Assembly (NCBI GenBank): GCA_023079485.1
Contig: CM041083.1
Span: forward strand, 111,455,554 to 111,519,553
Source: Archilochus colubris
Lineage: Eukaryota > Chordata > Aves > Apodiformes > Trochilidae
Length of the DNA stretch: 64,000 bases
Direction of reading: 5' to 3'
In this document: piece by piece, positions 1-13,830 of the stretch
How the letters are laid out: each line of letters begins with the position of its first letter
How positions within the stretch are numbered: the first letter of the stretch is position 1
Position numbers and translations under genes: made by a program
Notes under the pieces: generated by a model
Seen by the model: only the letters and a program-made list of their open reading frames with translations
Told to the model about the DNA's origin: nothing
The model's database searches: none

Positions 1-3000
1 AAGATGTGAGCATCTCAATATTAGGCTGGCGTATGTGCCGGGGCAACATTTACGTAAGGTTGGAGAGAGAGGGGGAGGTTTGTTGTTTTTATCATCCAGA
101 TTGCCACTTGGAAAAACGAATTGCAGCAATATTAATTACTAATTTACCTTGTTTTCTTACAGTGCCTTTATGCCAAACGTATTCTGCATATGAGACCTAT
201 TTCATCGGAGACAGCAATGCACCTGCTGCCACTGAAGTGCATCAGAATATGGGCACACAAACTGGCAGACTTTGGCAGGCGCTGACTCTCTCCACTTAAC
301 TACAGGCATCAAAATGAGCTGCTTGCTGGTATGGTCTGTGTTGCCCCCTTGGCACCCAGACCTTCATCCCCTGGCAACTCGTTATTTTGCTTCTGGTTTC
401 CCTCTTGCACTGAGTCCTTCCAAAATGCAGTTATGGGGACAGTTTGCTCCAAAGACTATTCCCTGTTGGAGGAGGGAGCCAGGATGGGAAATACCTGCAT
501 CATTTGCTCCCTCCAGCTTTGCCACATTGCAGGATCCAAAAAGAAAATTCCTACTGCTACCCACTCCTCCCTGTGGAGAGAGTGATGAGCACCTTGAGTG
601 TGGGAGCAAGTGGTGCTGCCCATGCATGCCCACCTCTGCCAATAGAGACCTCCTAACAAAGGTGGTGAGGGTCTTCATTTGGCTGCCTTGGGTGTGAGTT
701 ATCACTGCACAGGTGAGCAGAACAACATACCTTTGAGATGGCAATAGGCTCAGTAGGCAGGAAAATTTTGTGACTAATTATAACACCAAAATAGTATCTT
801 CCCTCTTGTCAGGGATGCTCAGAGACTGCAGGGGGGTGGAGAAAGAAGGGTTTCTCTCACACTCCCACAGGTTGGCCTGCATGTGACATAGCAGCCTCTT
901 GGCCCCAGCAGAAGGGGACCAATTTTTTGCTCTGGACCTCCATCCCTATTTCCCACAACAATCAACCTTTCCCTGAAGTTTTCTGTCACCCTGGCACTGT
1001 CCATGACAGGCTGTTGCCAGACAGCACAATACCCGCTACTTTAAGACCAGCCAGGTCATTTCTTTCTTACTGCTTATTTTTCTGTTTTACAGACAACTTC
1101 CTGGAAAGGAGCTGGTGTGGAACAGAAGCCAAAGCATGGCTCATTGGCAGTCCCCTGTGGTCTCCTTGGAAAGCTGCTTCTGCATCTTAACACGTTTCTA
1201 CTTCTTTAGAGAGATGGACATGCACTGATTATAAAAAAGATGAGTGTTGAACCTTACAGAGATGAAGGCTGAGAGTTTTCAAGATGCTGTCTAGATGTTT
1301 CTCTCATGCATTTAAGAACTTCAGGCTATATAAAAAAAGACTTATTTTTTCCCTCCCAAAATCTACATAAGAAAGCATAAGTCAATAACCTGTGAAAACA
1401 ACATGCAGTTATTTTACTGTAATTTTCTAAATGTCTGGAGGCAAAGTTCCAACAGGATAGTAGTAATAGGAATCCAGAGGCTGTAACTTGTTCTCCAGAG
1501 CTGGGTATGCAACACACATCTCTGACACAGTTTACACAGAGCACTCATTATTTGATATGAGATACACCTTTTCCTATCATAAAAAACCCCAGTGCTTCTT
1601 CATAACTGCAAGAAGCATCCTTCCCTGCAACTGCTTGTAAACCAAAGCAGGTTATTAAAATTATTGGAAAAGAAAAATTTTGGAAAGGTAACTTTTTTTT
1701 TTTCATGGATTGAGGCGGTCTCACAGGATGAAAAAAAGTCTTTGATTTATAAGAATTATGTATTTCAGACTTAAAAATACAGTCTTTGAAATATAGCCAC
1801 AGGGGTTCACTTTTGCCATTCCTACATCGATTCTGAAGGTATTTTTGAGAAGATTAAAAGCCTCTTGCCATGTCTGTGGAGTTACTTGGAGAAACTTCTG
1901 TTCTCATCTTTCTGGACACAACAGTACAGACATTTTTTTTTGGTTTCTTTCTATTCAGCTGAATGATAATTTTTTTCAGGCAAAGCATTATAAAGTTTCA
2001 GGATGGTTCATTGCCTTTGATGCTCTAATTATCTTTTTTCAGAGGTGTGTGTGCCTTATTAGCAATGAAAGCAAACCTTTCAAGTGCATGAGCACTTCAA
2101 ATAAGCATGTTTAATAATTCATGCCTTTTGGCCCAATTAGTACAAAAGACATTATAAAACATTTTTTTTTCTTTTTTTGAAAAGGGAAATTTGCTCTTAT
2201 TTAGAAATACTGAGTTTTTACATAAATGATAAACATTCAGTCAAAATGAATATGGCAATTTAAGCCAGAGCTACATCAGTGTTTTCTTTATGAGTGGCCG
2301 GCCCTTTAATAGATTATTTAGTATAGTACATTTAAGAAATTTTTACCTCCAATAAATATTTGTAAAAAAATGCTAGAAGTCACTTACTATGATATTTACC
2401 ATAAACAACACATTCTACCCAAAAGGAACTATTTTCTGAATTAATGCAGTACTGAGCAAAAGTTATTTACCCTTACACTTTAGAACAACTAAGCTGACAT
2501 AAAACATGTTGCTAAATCAGTAGATACTTTTACCATTCATCTGGAGGTCAGCTTTAGGTATGGGCTTGGATGAATCTGACAAGCTACATGAAGGGAAAAA
2601 TATCACTGCTCAACTTTTCTGTGATTTTATTCAAGATAGCTATCTTTTTTGTAGAACTATAGCAAGCTAAGATGCACACCTTTCTCCTCAAAGATTTACC
2701 TCATTCCTCTTTCAAATGCCAGAGAGCTTGCATGTATTTTTGCTTTCATCTTCTCCAGAAAAATCTAAGGATTTGTGCTATATTCAATACAAAATTCATC
2801 ACAGACTGCAAAAAAAAAAAGATGGTCTTACCAAGCTGTCACATGATAGCTCTATGCATTTTGTCATGACTCATAATTTCTGCTAAAACAAAAGCTATTT
2901 GTCTTCCCGACACTTCAGCACAGATACCTTCAGTGACAATGACTGCCTGATGATTTTCAAGTTTTGGTTGCCATGTGAAGGAAATTCCATGCTGCTTGAA

Positions 3001-4320
3001 AGACCATTTTAGAAAAGTTTATAAAGTAGGACTGGTGACTATGACAGCATATTTTATTTAATAGAGGTAAGAATAAGGCTGGGTGAATAGGGTATTCACA
3101 CAGCTTACTTGTATAAGCAGGGGGGTAAAAAAAGCTCCCAAAGATCCCATGAGCTCATGTCATACATGAATCCATACAGGTCTTTTACCATGTGTAATGT
3201 GCCTTGCTGACACATTTAGGTTGACTGGGGACCCCAATATACAACTCATGCTGACATTGTCAGTGCTGGGGGGGTGTACAAGTCCAGGCAAAGGCAGAGT
3301 GCCACTGTGCTGGGCATCTCTTGTCTTGTCCTGAACTTGGAAGGAGAAGAACTGATCTGACATTTTGTTTTCCTTTGAAAGGAAACAAGGGAGACAATGC
3401 TGCTGACAGCTTTAAGTTCAGGTTTATGCTGATTAAAAAAGTTTAGTGGGCTTTTCCAGCTCACTAGTGCAGTAAATAAATCAGTGAAGCCTTTGCTGAT
3501 ATTCAGAGGCTATTATTCAGGACAAAGACTGCCTATAGGAAAAGCTTATGTTAGAAACAAGGAAAGGGTGACAGGCTTGCAAGGTCAAGGTGAGAGGTTT
3601 GATAAAAAGAAGACCACAAGTGATGTTCAGAGATCTTTGTCACTTCAAAAACTGACACACCATTAAAAGCTAGCAGGCAAAGCTTCCTTAGACAGCAGCA
3701 GCTTGTTCTGAAGCTGAACTGATAGCAGCTATAATGCCTCTCCCAGTTGCTGCTGTCAGTGTTTGAAAAAGCTTGGTGCTTCCTCATTGTCCATCTTCTG
3801 TCCATATACTCTACAGACACAGAACCCACAGAGCAATCTGCACCACACTCCAATCATTCCCACAGAAACAAGCTAGGAGTCAGACCTGCACATTGCAACA
3901 TGAGATATAAATAAGCTTAATGAGGAATAAAGTCAGCTCTTTGGTTACCTTGATCCTGTGTCCTGCTCAGCCAAGCAAAAGGTAAAGAGGATCAGCCCTG
4001 CACCTCCTTGCTTGGCTGGTACAGGTCTCAACCTGGTGGTAGCTCAGTGAAGAGCACAGCACTGGCTCTGCCCTCCTGCCTTGCTAACTGGGAAAAGAGG
4101 CTGGCTGCAAAGGGAAGGAAGAGGATTCCTTCCAGATGCAGTCATTCCTGCCCTGCAGTGGGGAGGTGAGTAGCTGCTCCCAGCACCCAGCTGAGTTTTG
4201 CAGTGTCTTCCTTGACTTAGCACCCAATGGAAGTTTCAGGTGGATACTTGTTGAAAATTTGGAGAATAAGGAAATGGAGAGAACCCAAGCAGTAGACAGG
4301 CTTTAACTTATGTCTGTGTT

Positions 4321-4380
4321 TTGATTGTTTTTTTGTTTTGGTTTTCTTTTCTTTTGGTTTTTGTTTTTTTTTTTTTTTTT
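4321..4380 (+). repeat. T-rich tract
   Basis: Runs of T separated by G, GG or C, ending in T18-20 before ccctggg. It is low-complexity only and may be the reverse-complemented tail of an unrecognised insertion. Confidence 0.8.
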
Positions 4381-7300
4381 CCCTGGGATCTGTTCAGTGT
4401 GGAACTGCCTTCCCAATACTCTTTGTCTAATAATTATTATTTTCTTGTGAAATTTGCAATAAAATGCCACAACTGAACATTAAAAAAGTTGTGAAAGAAG
4501 CCTTGAGTAGCAGGGCTTCACTCTCTGGTGCCAGTATTAATCAGTAATGAAAACAGAGGTGAAATTTCCCCATGCAAATTACTGATGGTTGGAATCATTC
4601 AAAACCTCAGCACCCTCATGGTGAAAAAAAAAGCACACTGTTTGCAAGTTCAGGAGCTCATAGACTCCTTCTGAGCTCATTTTTAAATATAAAGATGGAT
4701 TTAATAATCTGTGGCCCTCTAAAGTGATCCATAACAAAAGACAAAAGGTCCAAGCAGTCCCTTTAATTCCAGGCTTAGCAAGCAGTCAAGCAGTGCAAGG
4801 GGAGAGGCAGGAGGGAGGTAGCAGGGTGCAGTTTTCTAGTTAGCAAATGCAGGTGCTCTTCCCTTCAGAGTAGCTGTAACCTATAATCAAAATGCTCAAT
4901 GTTTGGGGGGCACTTTAAAACTTTGAATAAGGCCAACAAGATGCCTAGATGCATTTCAGCTGTTAACCTGCCCTTTGTGGCTTTGTGACTCACACCATTA
5001 CATCTTTTGGGATTCTCACAGTGTTTTGGCAGATGACATAAAATCACATCTTTACACTTTTAATGTTTGTGATCACATAGATAGGAAACAGCCAAAACAC
5101 TTTAGAAAAATATGCCAAGTTTCCTATTTCTAGACAGAGAAATTAGAACTCCCTGTGTTCCCTATAATTGAGTTTTATTTTACCAGGACAAATCAGGACA
5201 CTTTCTTCATGAAAACTCCACCCTCACAGATAATTTGAAAATCTATAACAATTAAACATGCATGTTGCAGTCTGCTAAAAATGACATTTTCATAAAAGCA
5301 TTGAAAACACCAGCTATGTTTCACACAACAAAATAAAAACAACAGTTTCTGTTGACTACAATCATTGAAGTTATCTCTTAAGAAACACCAGGGTATCAGT
5401 GAAACTGTAGCTCAGGAACCAAATTTGCTACTGGTATAAATCAGAGTGGCTATATTGATTTCAGCAAGAGTGTAAATTGATTTATACTGACTGGAGATTA
5501 GGTTTAAGTGACTGCAAATGAGGATTCCAACTAAGGTGGATAATTTTTTAAAAGATTATCCATTTTTTAAATTTAGGTTTCAGCTTTCTAATGCCAACAA
5601 AAAAGTCCTAAATCTATGTCCTAAAGCACAAGCACAACTGCCATAGTTTAACTAAGATCATACATCTGTAATACATCAATGTAACACACTGTGCATCTGT
5701 CAAACTGAGTGCCAGAATCCTTCATCATTAAATTGCTGTCTACTCCTGAAAGGTCTAATGAAACAGGAATTGAAACACACTTTTAGTTTGTATTTCTCAA
5801 AGTAGAACTTTGGTCTTTCATATAGTGCTGCAATTTTAAAATACCTGTCAGATGCTTTATACTTTTCTGAAGTAACTTTAAGGAGAACTGACGTATTTTT
5901 AAGGGCCTCTCCTCTGCTGAGCTGATGGTCTGGGGAAGAAAAAAACCTGATTAACTCCAGGGGTCAGATAGGTTTAGATGTTATGGATATGCCATGTGAA
6001 TGTTCAGCCTCACTGCTAGTGCCCTCTTTTGATCTAATGCAATGTCATTAGAGACTTGTGACATGAAAAGGGACATCACTATGTCAATCAATAAGCACTC
6101 CAAAAGTAAAGTCAGAAAAATTGTCAATAAATAATGAAATGGTGATAGAAAAGTGAAGCATAGAAGCCCTCTCTTTCTTTCTTTCTTTCTTCCCCTTGTC
6201 ACGCAAGCTGCTTCATACATTTTTAAGGAGGTTCTGAGACAGTGCTCTGCTGCCACGGGCTGAGGCAGGAAAGCTGTGCAGAAGCCCTTGCTTGCTCAGG
6301 CTCTTCTAGTTGTCAGCGCTGGAGTTTTAGGAGTCCTTTGCTGATCCTGGGTGTAAGAAAGTGTTCACTTATACATCACTTCTGTTGAGGGTTAAATAAA
6401 TTGTGACTCCATGGAAACTGGCATCTTCCATGGATTTACTCCTGGGATAGTTTGGGACTAAATTTAGCAGTGAAGCTGGAGAGGTGAGGAGTTCGAGCTA
6501 TTCTTATGGTTCATTGAAATCAGTGGGAGCCACTCTCTAAACCTCAAGAGGCTCTGCACCATCCTCATGAAATCACAGCTAAGCCAGACCATACTGAGGT
6601 GAGGCGAGGATAACACCGTACTAATGGTTAAGGGGAGGTCAGCCTACAAGGAAATAAGGAGCATCACTGTTCCACAGCTCTGCTGAAGATCTGTTCATGA
6701 ATGAATTACTGTAACTAAGTCTCCACACGTCCATCAGTTTGAATTACCTGAGTGATGCTGACAAGCTGCATCGTTGCATTTTTCTTAATTAATCCACAGG
6801 GACCAGAGGTTCACCTCTCATATTTAAATTAAGGAAGCTCCCATGAAAAGATGAGAAATACTGAAACACACCCATGAGTCCATACAGTTAGGCTTTAAAG
6901 GCCAGCAGATAAGGAAGCTCTTATGTGGATGGCAAAAGCCATCACTACAGTTTAAGTAAGAATGCACTGTTAAAACAAATATTTCTTTCTGTAGTGATGT
7001 CAACTTTCACTTTGCTTTCAAAAAATAGCACAGGCATGGCCTTTCTTACAGGTAGGATTTGTTTTACATTTTCAGATGCCAATAGATCTCCTGTAAATCT
7101 CAAATTATGTTAAGGTCCTGTGGCACAGGGCATTTAAAGCAGTAACAGCTGTAAATGACTGCAAGGATCTCACAACCAGGCTAAGTTCTTGTATGGAAAC
7201 AACTGCTTCTGGTTACCTTGGGCAGACTGAAAGGGCCCACGAAAATCATCACACGCTGTCTCAACACCATCAAGTGAAACACTTTGACATTTTCAAAATT

Positions 7301-10300
7301 CAAATGGCATGAGCAGGCCAAATCTAGTTTTTGTAGAAGTGAGGTTTAAAATATGAACTCTAAAAGTACTGTTCTAAAAGTCTATTATTTTAATTGAAGC
7401 AGACACAGTGGTTTGATTTGGAACATTTCCTGGAAGTTTTAAAAATTTAGCATTGCAGTTATGGCCATAAGAACATGAAAGCATCTGAAAATTTACTGAT
7501 AAATGTAATCCTTGCTTTAGGCATGAAACTGTTCCCTCACCAGAGTGGAAACAGTGACTCTAATCCTACAGAAAACATGGGTAGTCTATTTTAGTAGTTG
7601 TAGCTGATGGAAAAAAAGACCACGAATAAAAAAATTTGCTTTATAAAAATTAATCAAATTCATATTAGGAAAAAAATCTCACTGTTAATGAGAAAGATTA
7701 TGTTCATAATAAAAAGATAGAATGTGTACATTCTTGAAAATGCATTCTTGTTGATTTTCCCTTGACATACAACTTTTAATCTAGAAGAAGGCAAAAAACT
7801 CCTACAGTATTGCAAGCCTGCACAGTTTGAGGCAATGTATTTTTCTAAAATCAATGTTACTTTCAAACCAAATTACAAATAAATAAGATAGCAACATGAA
7901 AATATACTTATGCTGCTACAAACTCCCAGTAGAGTTCTTGCAGAGCTGATTCCTGTTTTTTCTCTCCTTTAATAATAAAAAAACAAAACCCAAAAAACTT
8001 CCTAACACCAGTTAGAAACACCCAACAATGATTCATAGATGACAGTTGTAAAATAATTTAAATTACTTTTCTCACCAGTGTATTGAATTTAGCTTTCAGG
8101 CATCTTGTACACCACCTCAAATGGATTTTTCACATAACAATTACACAGAACCTGTGTATTTCCAACCAAACAGCTGCTCTATTTAAATTCATGATTAAGA
8201 CCGATGTGGTTTTCCTTCCTGATCTCATGACATTTTAGCTTCTAATCTGAACCTGTTCCTACTGTACAGCTTTATTGAACTGGCAAGGTTAAAAAACCTG
8301 CAGTGTGAACCTCTCTCCCTGTAAATCCACCAGACACGTAACATAAGCCAACAATTTCAAGTCAAATTAAATGTGGAATTAAATGGTTTTCATCCCTGCA
8401 GAACATTCAGCTTTTCACAGCAGAAGGAGAAAAAGCTCGTGGTACTCTTCAGAAACAAAACCTGAAAGAGGACAAAGGCAATTTACTCTCATCACTGACG
8501 TGCTGTTTTTCTGATAAGATGAAAACAGCTCAGTCTGTCTCTTGGTGATGTGTTCCTAGTTTTCCATCAAAGCAATGGAAAATACAAAGAATGTATGCCA
8601 GGGGCAGGAGGATTTAATGTGGAAACATTAAAAATACTCATCTAGAGGGTTAATTCCAGAATATGTCACATATGTGTAAGTAAGCACATACACAATTACA
8701 TTAACATAAATGTTACCAGTATTTACTACAATTAAAAACAAAAGTGAGATTTTTCCCACTTACAACTCTTTTGCCGATGTTGCTGTTTTCCCATCTGTCT
8801 ATTTGGATTTGCCTCCTAGCTGTCTCAGAACTAGATCATTTTTGCCAGTTGTGGAGTCAGGATGACAATTTCTTCCTTCTGTATCACACTATATGTTGGG
8901 TATATATACATATTTATACATATACATTATATTGTATTTGAAACCAGACAATGCAAGTGTAGAACTTAAAAAGAAAATAGTCCCCATGCTCCCCTTTTCT
9001 CATTTTGCTGCAAGAGTTCTGTACAAAAAAGGTCAAAGGTAGATTCCTTGATGAAATTCAAGTTTTGGATATGGAAATTGTGGAACAGTAGGGTTATATT
9101 TTCAGTTGATGCAGAATGGGAAAAGGAGGCAAAAGGTGAGCTGGAGGCCCCAAGCCAAGAGTCCCAGAAGTTGCTGAATCCTCAGTGGCTGAATGTGTAT
9201 CATTATTTAGTTACTACTGCTGCACTTAGAGCCCTGTCAGCAATTTTCAATAGAAAGCAAGTCTCTAAATAGATGCTATAACTATGTCACACTTGTCTGC
9301 ATTGGGTGAAAGAGGGAAATAGCTCCTTCAGCCCTTGATCAGTAGAAAAGAGTTCACAGCTTTTCATCTCAGGTTAAAGGTCTGACATTGGAAATATACT
9401 GTATACTTTCTATCACTGCCTGCTTCATATTTTTCTTATTGTGCTAAGCAGCTTATTTTTAGGCATAGCGACTGAATACTGGAAAAGAAGATTTAGTTCT
9501 TGACTTGGGTGTTTAAAAGAACAGTCATGCACTTCAGGTGATGTCCAGCATCTATTTTAAGAGACCCCTGTATACACTGATTTAGTAAAGTACTTGTGTC
9601 CTCTATCTGTTTGCTGTTCAAGTCTGCAGGATTAGTCAAAGTAGAAAGAAAGTTGTAAATCAGGTTAATAATGCTAATTAGGGCATCCTAAATACTGAAA
9701 GAACATGATCACCCAGCAAAGCTGGAGAGGTTAGACCAGTGCTCATATCTTTTCTAGTAGGCTTAGAGCTAGATTCAGGATGCTTAATTCATGTGCCCAG
9801 CTGTAAAAAGCCAGACCAAAGAAGTGTCCATACTTGCTTAACAAGGGCTTGACTGAGAGCAGGCCTGCCCTGCTCCCCCAGGCTGTGAGAAGGTGGTACC
9901 AAATGTCCTCTTCTGGGATGGATTGGCCAAGCAAGAGGACTGGCAGAGAGAGGATGGAGCTCTGCATTCATGCATCAACCAGCACCGTAAGAACAACAGG
10001 AAAAAAATGCTTCCAGTGGAGCATGGGCTTAACAAACTGGTGCTCCTGCTTTCTTCAGTTCTAAGGACCAAGGAAAGTACCCAGATTCCCTGTGGGAATA
10101 AGGTGTTCTTGCCATCTTTGTGGCTGTGAAATCAGTCCCTGGAAAATCTCTGGATTTTATTATTTTTTCTTTCTAGAGCCTGCCCGGCTGCTCCTCACCC
10201 ATATGCAGATTTCTATCCTAAATGGTCTTTTCTGTCAGCTGAATGTTCTGAGCAGTTTCTGAGATATAAAATGTTGTGGTGTTTTATATGGATTTCACAA

Positions 10301-12189
10301 TCTCCAAGTCTGATATACTCAGCGAATTATCTCTCCTCTATGGAAGTGTATCTGAGATGACCTTAGTCCTTCAGATTTTATATATTAATGTGATCTCCAA
10401 AGAGGCAAGGCAGCAGGAATGTCAAAACAACCTTGCACTTGCTTTGTGCCATCAGGTAGACAAGCTTCTGCCTGTCCAAGTCAAGTCCAAGTCAAGCTAA
10501 CCCTCAAGGATAATGTCATATATTTGAAGAGGTTCTTTTTAGTGCTGATTAGCATCAAAGAAAACTATAACCTGGGGGTCTGAGTGTTGCAGTACCCCTG
10601 TGAAAAGGAGGTTTATGCAAAGAGCAAGAGACTTGATGAAAACATTCTAGATATTTCCTATTCAAGCACCGGGCATATACTATTTCTTCCAAGCATGGAT
10701 TCCATTGCCAGAAGATTTAAATAAGTGAACTATCCACAAAAGAAAAAAAAAAAAAACAAAACCTAAAAAAAAAAAATTAAATAGTATTTGGAAAGCACAT
10801 AAATATCAAAATATTTCAAAGTTTGTAGCTGTTTTTTTTTCTCAAGCACAGTAACTTAGGAGTAAGGAGAGGGAAAAAAAAGCATACTTTTGGGCTGAGG
10901 CTATTACTGAGATTTAAAATTATAATAATAGGAATCTATTTTTAATAAACTGCTACTGCGATCTGTATTGTACCTAAGAATAATAGTTGATTTTTGGTTG
11001 TTATTTTTAAAACAGAAAATAGAAACATTATTACAGAACTTTTTCAGCCTCTGCAAATACCTTCCACTTTGTTACATTTCAGACTCTCCGGTGGCACAGT
11101 GAGAGGTAGGAAGACATTATATTTCTTCCCAATTTCTGTCCTGTCCAGCTTCTGAATGCAAGATTTGAATGACAGCTTCGGAGGGTGAAGGATTTACTCA
11201 CTTGTCAACCTCCCAAGTAAACCTTGGGTAACAGTTACTGAAATTTCTGAATATTAACATGGAAAAGTTCCTCAGTTTTGATATGGTTTTGATACAGTTT
11301 TTGCCCTAGTATACTGTTCAGATGATTGCCCAGTATGCCTTTTCCTTGAGGAACTGACCTTGCTAACCAAAATACTTATTAGTGACAATTAGACAACACT
11401 AGAGGGGTGAAATACAATAATCATAATCCCAGACTTCTGTGACCTTTGATGCTGAGAAAGATGTAATGTTTGTAATGTACTGACAATTTTTTTTATACAG
11501 TGAAGAATATTGACATGGCACAGAGGTTAGGAACTTAAGACTCACTTTTCTAAAGGATGCAATCCATCCCATGTGTTTAAAATATGGTTTTGCTATCTCT
11601 ACTAATTCAGTGTTTAATGTGCCTCCTGGGACACATGACTATTCTGATGACTTAGTGAGAAATGTCACCATCTGCCAGTGGGGCAACGTCAATGCCTGAG
11701 CAGATTAGGTACCTGCCAGCTCTGTGATGTCCACACAAAAAACCCCATGTGTAGGTTTGCATCTATCCTTTCATTTTTCAGAAGCCATGCAGAAGTTGTT
11801 GTTAAGCAATTTGCTTGGTGGTTTATAATGAATCATTATAAAAGTAAAAAAAATAGCTGTTATTGATGATGCTGTAAGAGAACACTTTTTTTTCAAAAAA
11901 ACCTATCTATGGAGTTCTAAAGATCAGAATACAAGGATGCATAAGACATGATCTCAAAACACTGAAGATAGGGAATCAAAGAAAATATCTTACTTCACTG
12001 TACCATATCCTGTGACTTTGGGAGAGTTTAAGAAAAGTGCAACTCCGAAAATATTTTTATTGAAGACTGTTTAATAACACCTCTCTGTGGACTTGAAAAT
12101 TTCTTGCCTAATGACAAGACTATGGTGCAGAAAATATCTGCAACTGCTTGTACAGACAAGTAGGAGCAGCCTTGTATCTAAGAAAAGTG

Positions 12190-13830
12190 ACTGATATTCA
12201 AGGATCACATCCTCAATGAACTTGGCCAGAATGCCAGAAGGCCTGCATGGATGAAGGAGCTCCTGGCAAAACTCAGACACAAAGAGGGAGTACACAGAAG
12301 ATGGAAGCAGGTACAGGTAGCTTGGAATACAGAGACACTGGCTAAGCATACAGAAGTGTGGTTTGGAAAGCCAAATCCCAACTGGAGTTCAATCTGGCCA
12401 AGATGTCAAAGACAACAAGATCTCCAGAAGTCCCTTTCAACTCCTACCATTCTATGATTCTATGAGTCTGAGAAAGGTTTCTATAAATATGTAAGCGATA
12501 AAAGGAAGGCCAGGGAAAATGGGGCCCCCTGGTTGAATGGAGCAGGGAATGTAGTGACACAGGACATAGAAAATGCTGAGGTACTGAGTGCCTCATTTGC
12601 TTCAGTCTTTACTAGCAAGACCAGCCTGCAGGAGTCCCAAGTCCAAGATATCAGTAGAAGAGTATGGAGCAATGAAGACTGCCCCTTGGTGCCAAAGGAT
12701 CAGATCAGGGAATACTTGAACAAAATGGCATGCACCTACAGCTACTGAGGGAACTGGCAGGTGTCAGTGTGAGCCCTCTTGCAATAGTCTCTAATTGATG
12801 GTGGTGGTTGGGAGAAGTGCCTGAAGACTGGAAGAAAGCAAATGTCACATCTATCTTTAAGAACAAGAAGGAAACCCCAGGAGCCTACATGCCACCCAGG
12901 CTCCTCTCCATCCTTGGGAAGGTGATGGAGCAGATAATCCGGGCAACCATTTCCAGGCACGTGAAGACCAAGAAAGCAATTAGGAGTACAGAGCATGGAC
13001 GCACCAAGGGGATGTCATGCTTGACCAACCTGATAACCTTATGTGGTTAAGTGACTGGCTTGGTAGAAGAGTATAACTCAGTGGATATTGTCTATCTCAA
13101 CTTCTGTAAGGCTTTTGACATGGCTTATTTTAAGATCCTTGTGGAAAACAAATGAACTATTGGCTGGATAAGCAGACACTGAAGTGGACTGAAAACTGGA
13201 TAAATATGAGGTCTAGGGAATGGTGATCAGTGGCACTAAATCTAGCTGGTGGCCAGTAACTAGTGGTGTACTCCAGAGGTCAATACTCCAGAGGTCCAGT
13301 CAGTAATGATCAGTATGGTGGGTCATAGTATTCCCTCAACAAATTCACTGATGACCAAAAAAACCAGGCTGAGTGCCTGATAGACCAGAGGATTGTGCTG
13401 CCACCCAGGGGGACCTTGAAAGGGTCAACACAAACCTCATGCAGATCAGCAAGGGGAAATGCAAAGTCCCCCACCTGGTTAGGAAAAACCTCCTGCATTA
13501 CTACATGTTGGGGGGACACCAAGCTGGAAAGCAGCTTTGAAGAGAAGGCCCCGGGGATCCTGGTGGACATCCTGGTGATCCTGGTGATTCTGGAACGTGA
13601 AGCAGCAATGTGCCTTTACAACAAAGAAGGTCAGCTGTAACCTGGGTTGCAATAGGAGTGTTGCCAGCAGCCCATGGGAGGTGATACTTCCCTCAGCATT
13701 GCTGAGGCCACACTCAGTGTCCATCTCTGTGTTCACCAGTAAAAGAGGGATGTGGAGCTATGGAAGGCAGTCCAGCTAAGGGCAACTGGATGTATCTGCA
13801 GAACCAGATGACTGGAGGGGAAAAGCTCTA
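12190..13830 (+). mobile_element. Degenerate CR1 LINE, reverse-transcriptase ORF2 region
   Basis: Fragments in different plus frames match the order of avian CR1 ORF2. They include LLAKLRHKEGVHRRWKQVQV (about 12254), GFYKYVSDKRKAREN (about 12477), SFASVFTSKTSLQESQ (about 12590), GEVPEDWKKANVTSIF (12811), then MEQIIRATISRHV and GRTKGMSCLTNLITLCG (12925-13047), KAFDMAYFKILVENK (about 13111), and the later SKGKCKVPHL and REVILP-like blocks (13450-13700). CR1 is a non-LTR retrotransposon whose protein primes reverse transcription at the target. This copy has many frameshifts and stops, appears to lack the RT YxDD region in intact form, and is dead. A DNA repeat similar to ATCCTGGTG interrupts it near 13556-13590. 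Confidence 0.85.
12419..12466 (+). mobile_element. Nested CR1 3'-end fragment
   Basis: About 48 bp with the characteristic CR1 3' terminus (tccagaagtccctttcaac, then the tandem attctatg unit). It lies inside the ORF2 region of the older CR1, between codons reading AKMSKTT and KGFYKYV, which are adjacent in ordinary CR1. This is best explained by a severely 5'-truncated second CR1 that inserted into the first copy. Template switching during the original insertion is an alternative. Confidence 0.6.

Noticed and set aside
382..744. Minus-strand 120-codon open frame and its overlapping neighbours at 272-745 as a possible terminal DSCAM exon
   Set aside because: The translation does not resemble the DSCAM C terminus, and no acceptor in the required phase precedes a matching sequence.
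12251..13779. A run of short open frames on both strands as possible host genes
   Set aside because: The plus-strand ones are pieces of a decayed CR1 ORF2 and the minus-strand ones are their shadows.
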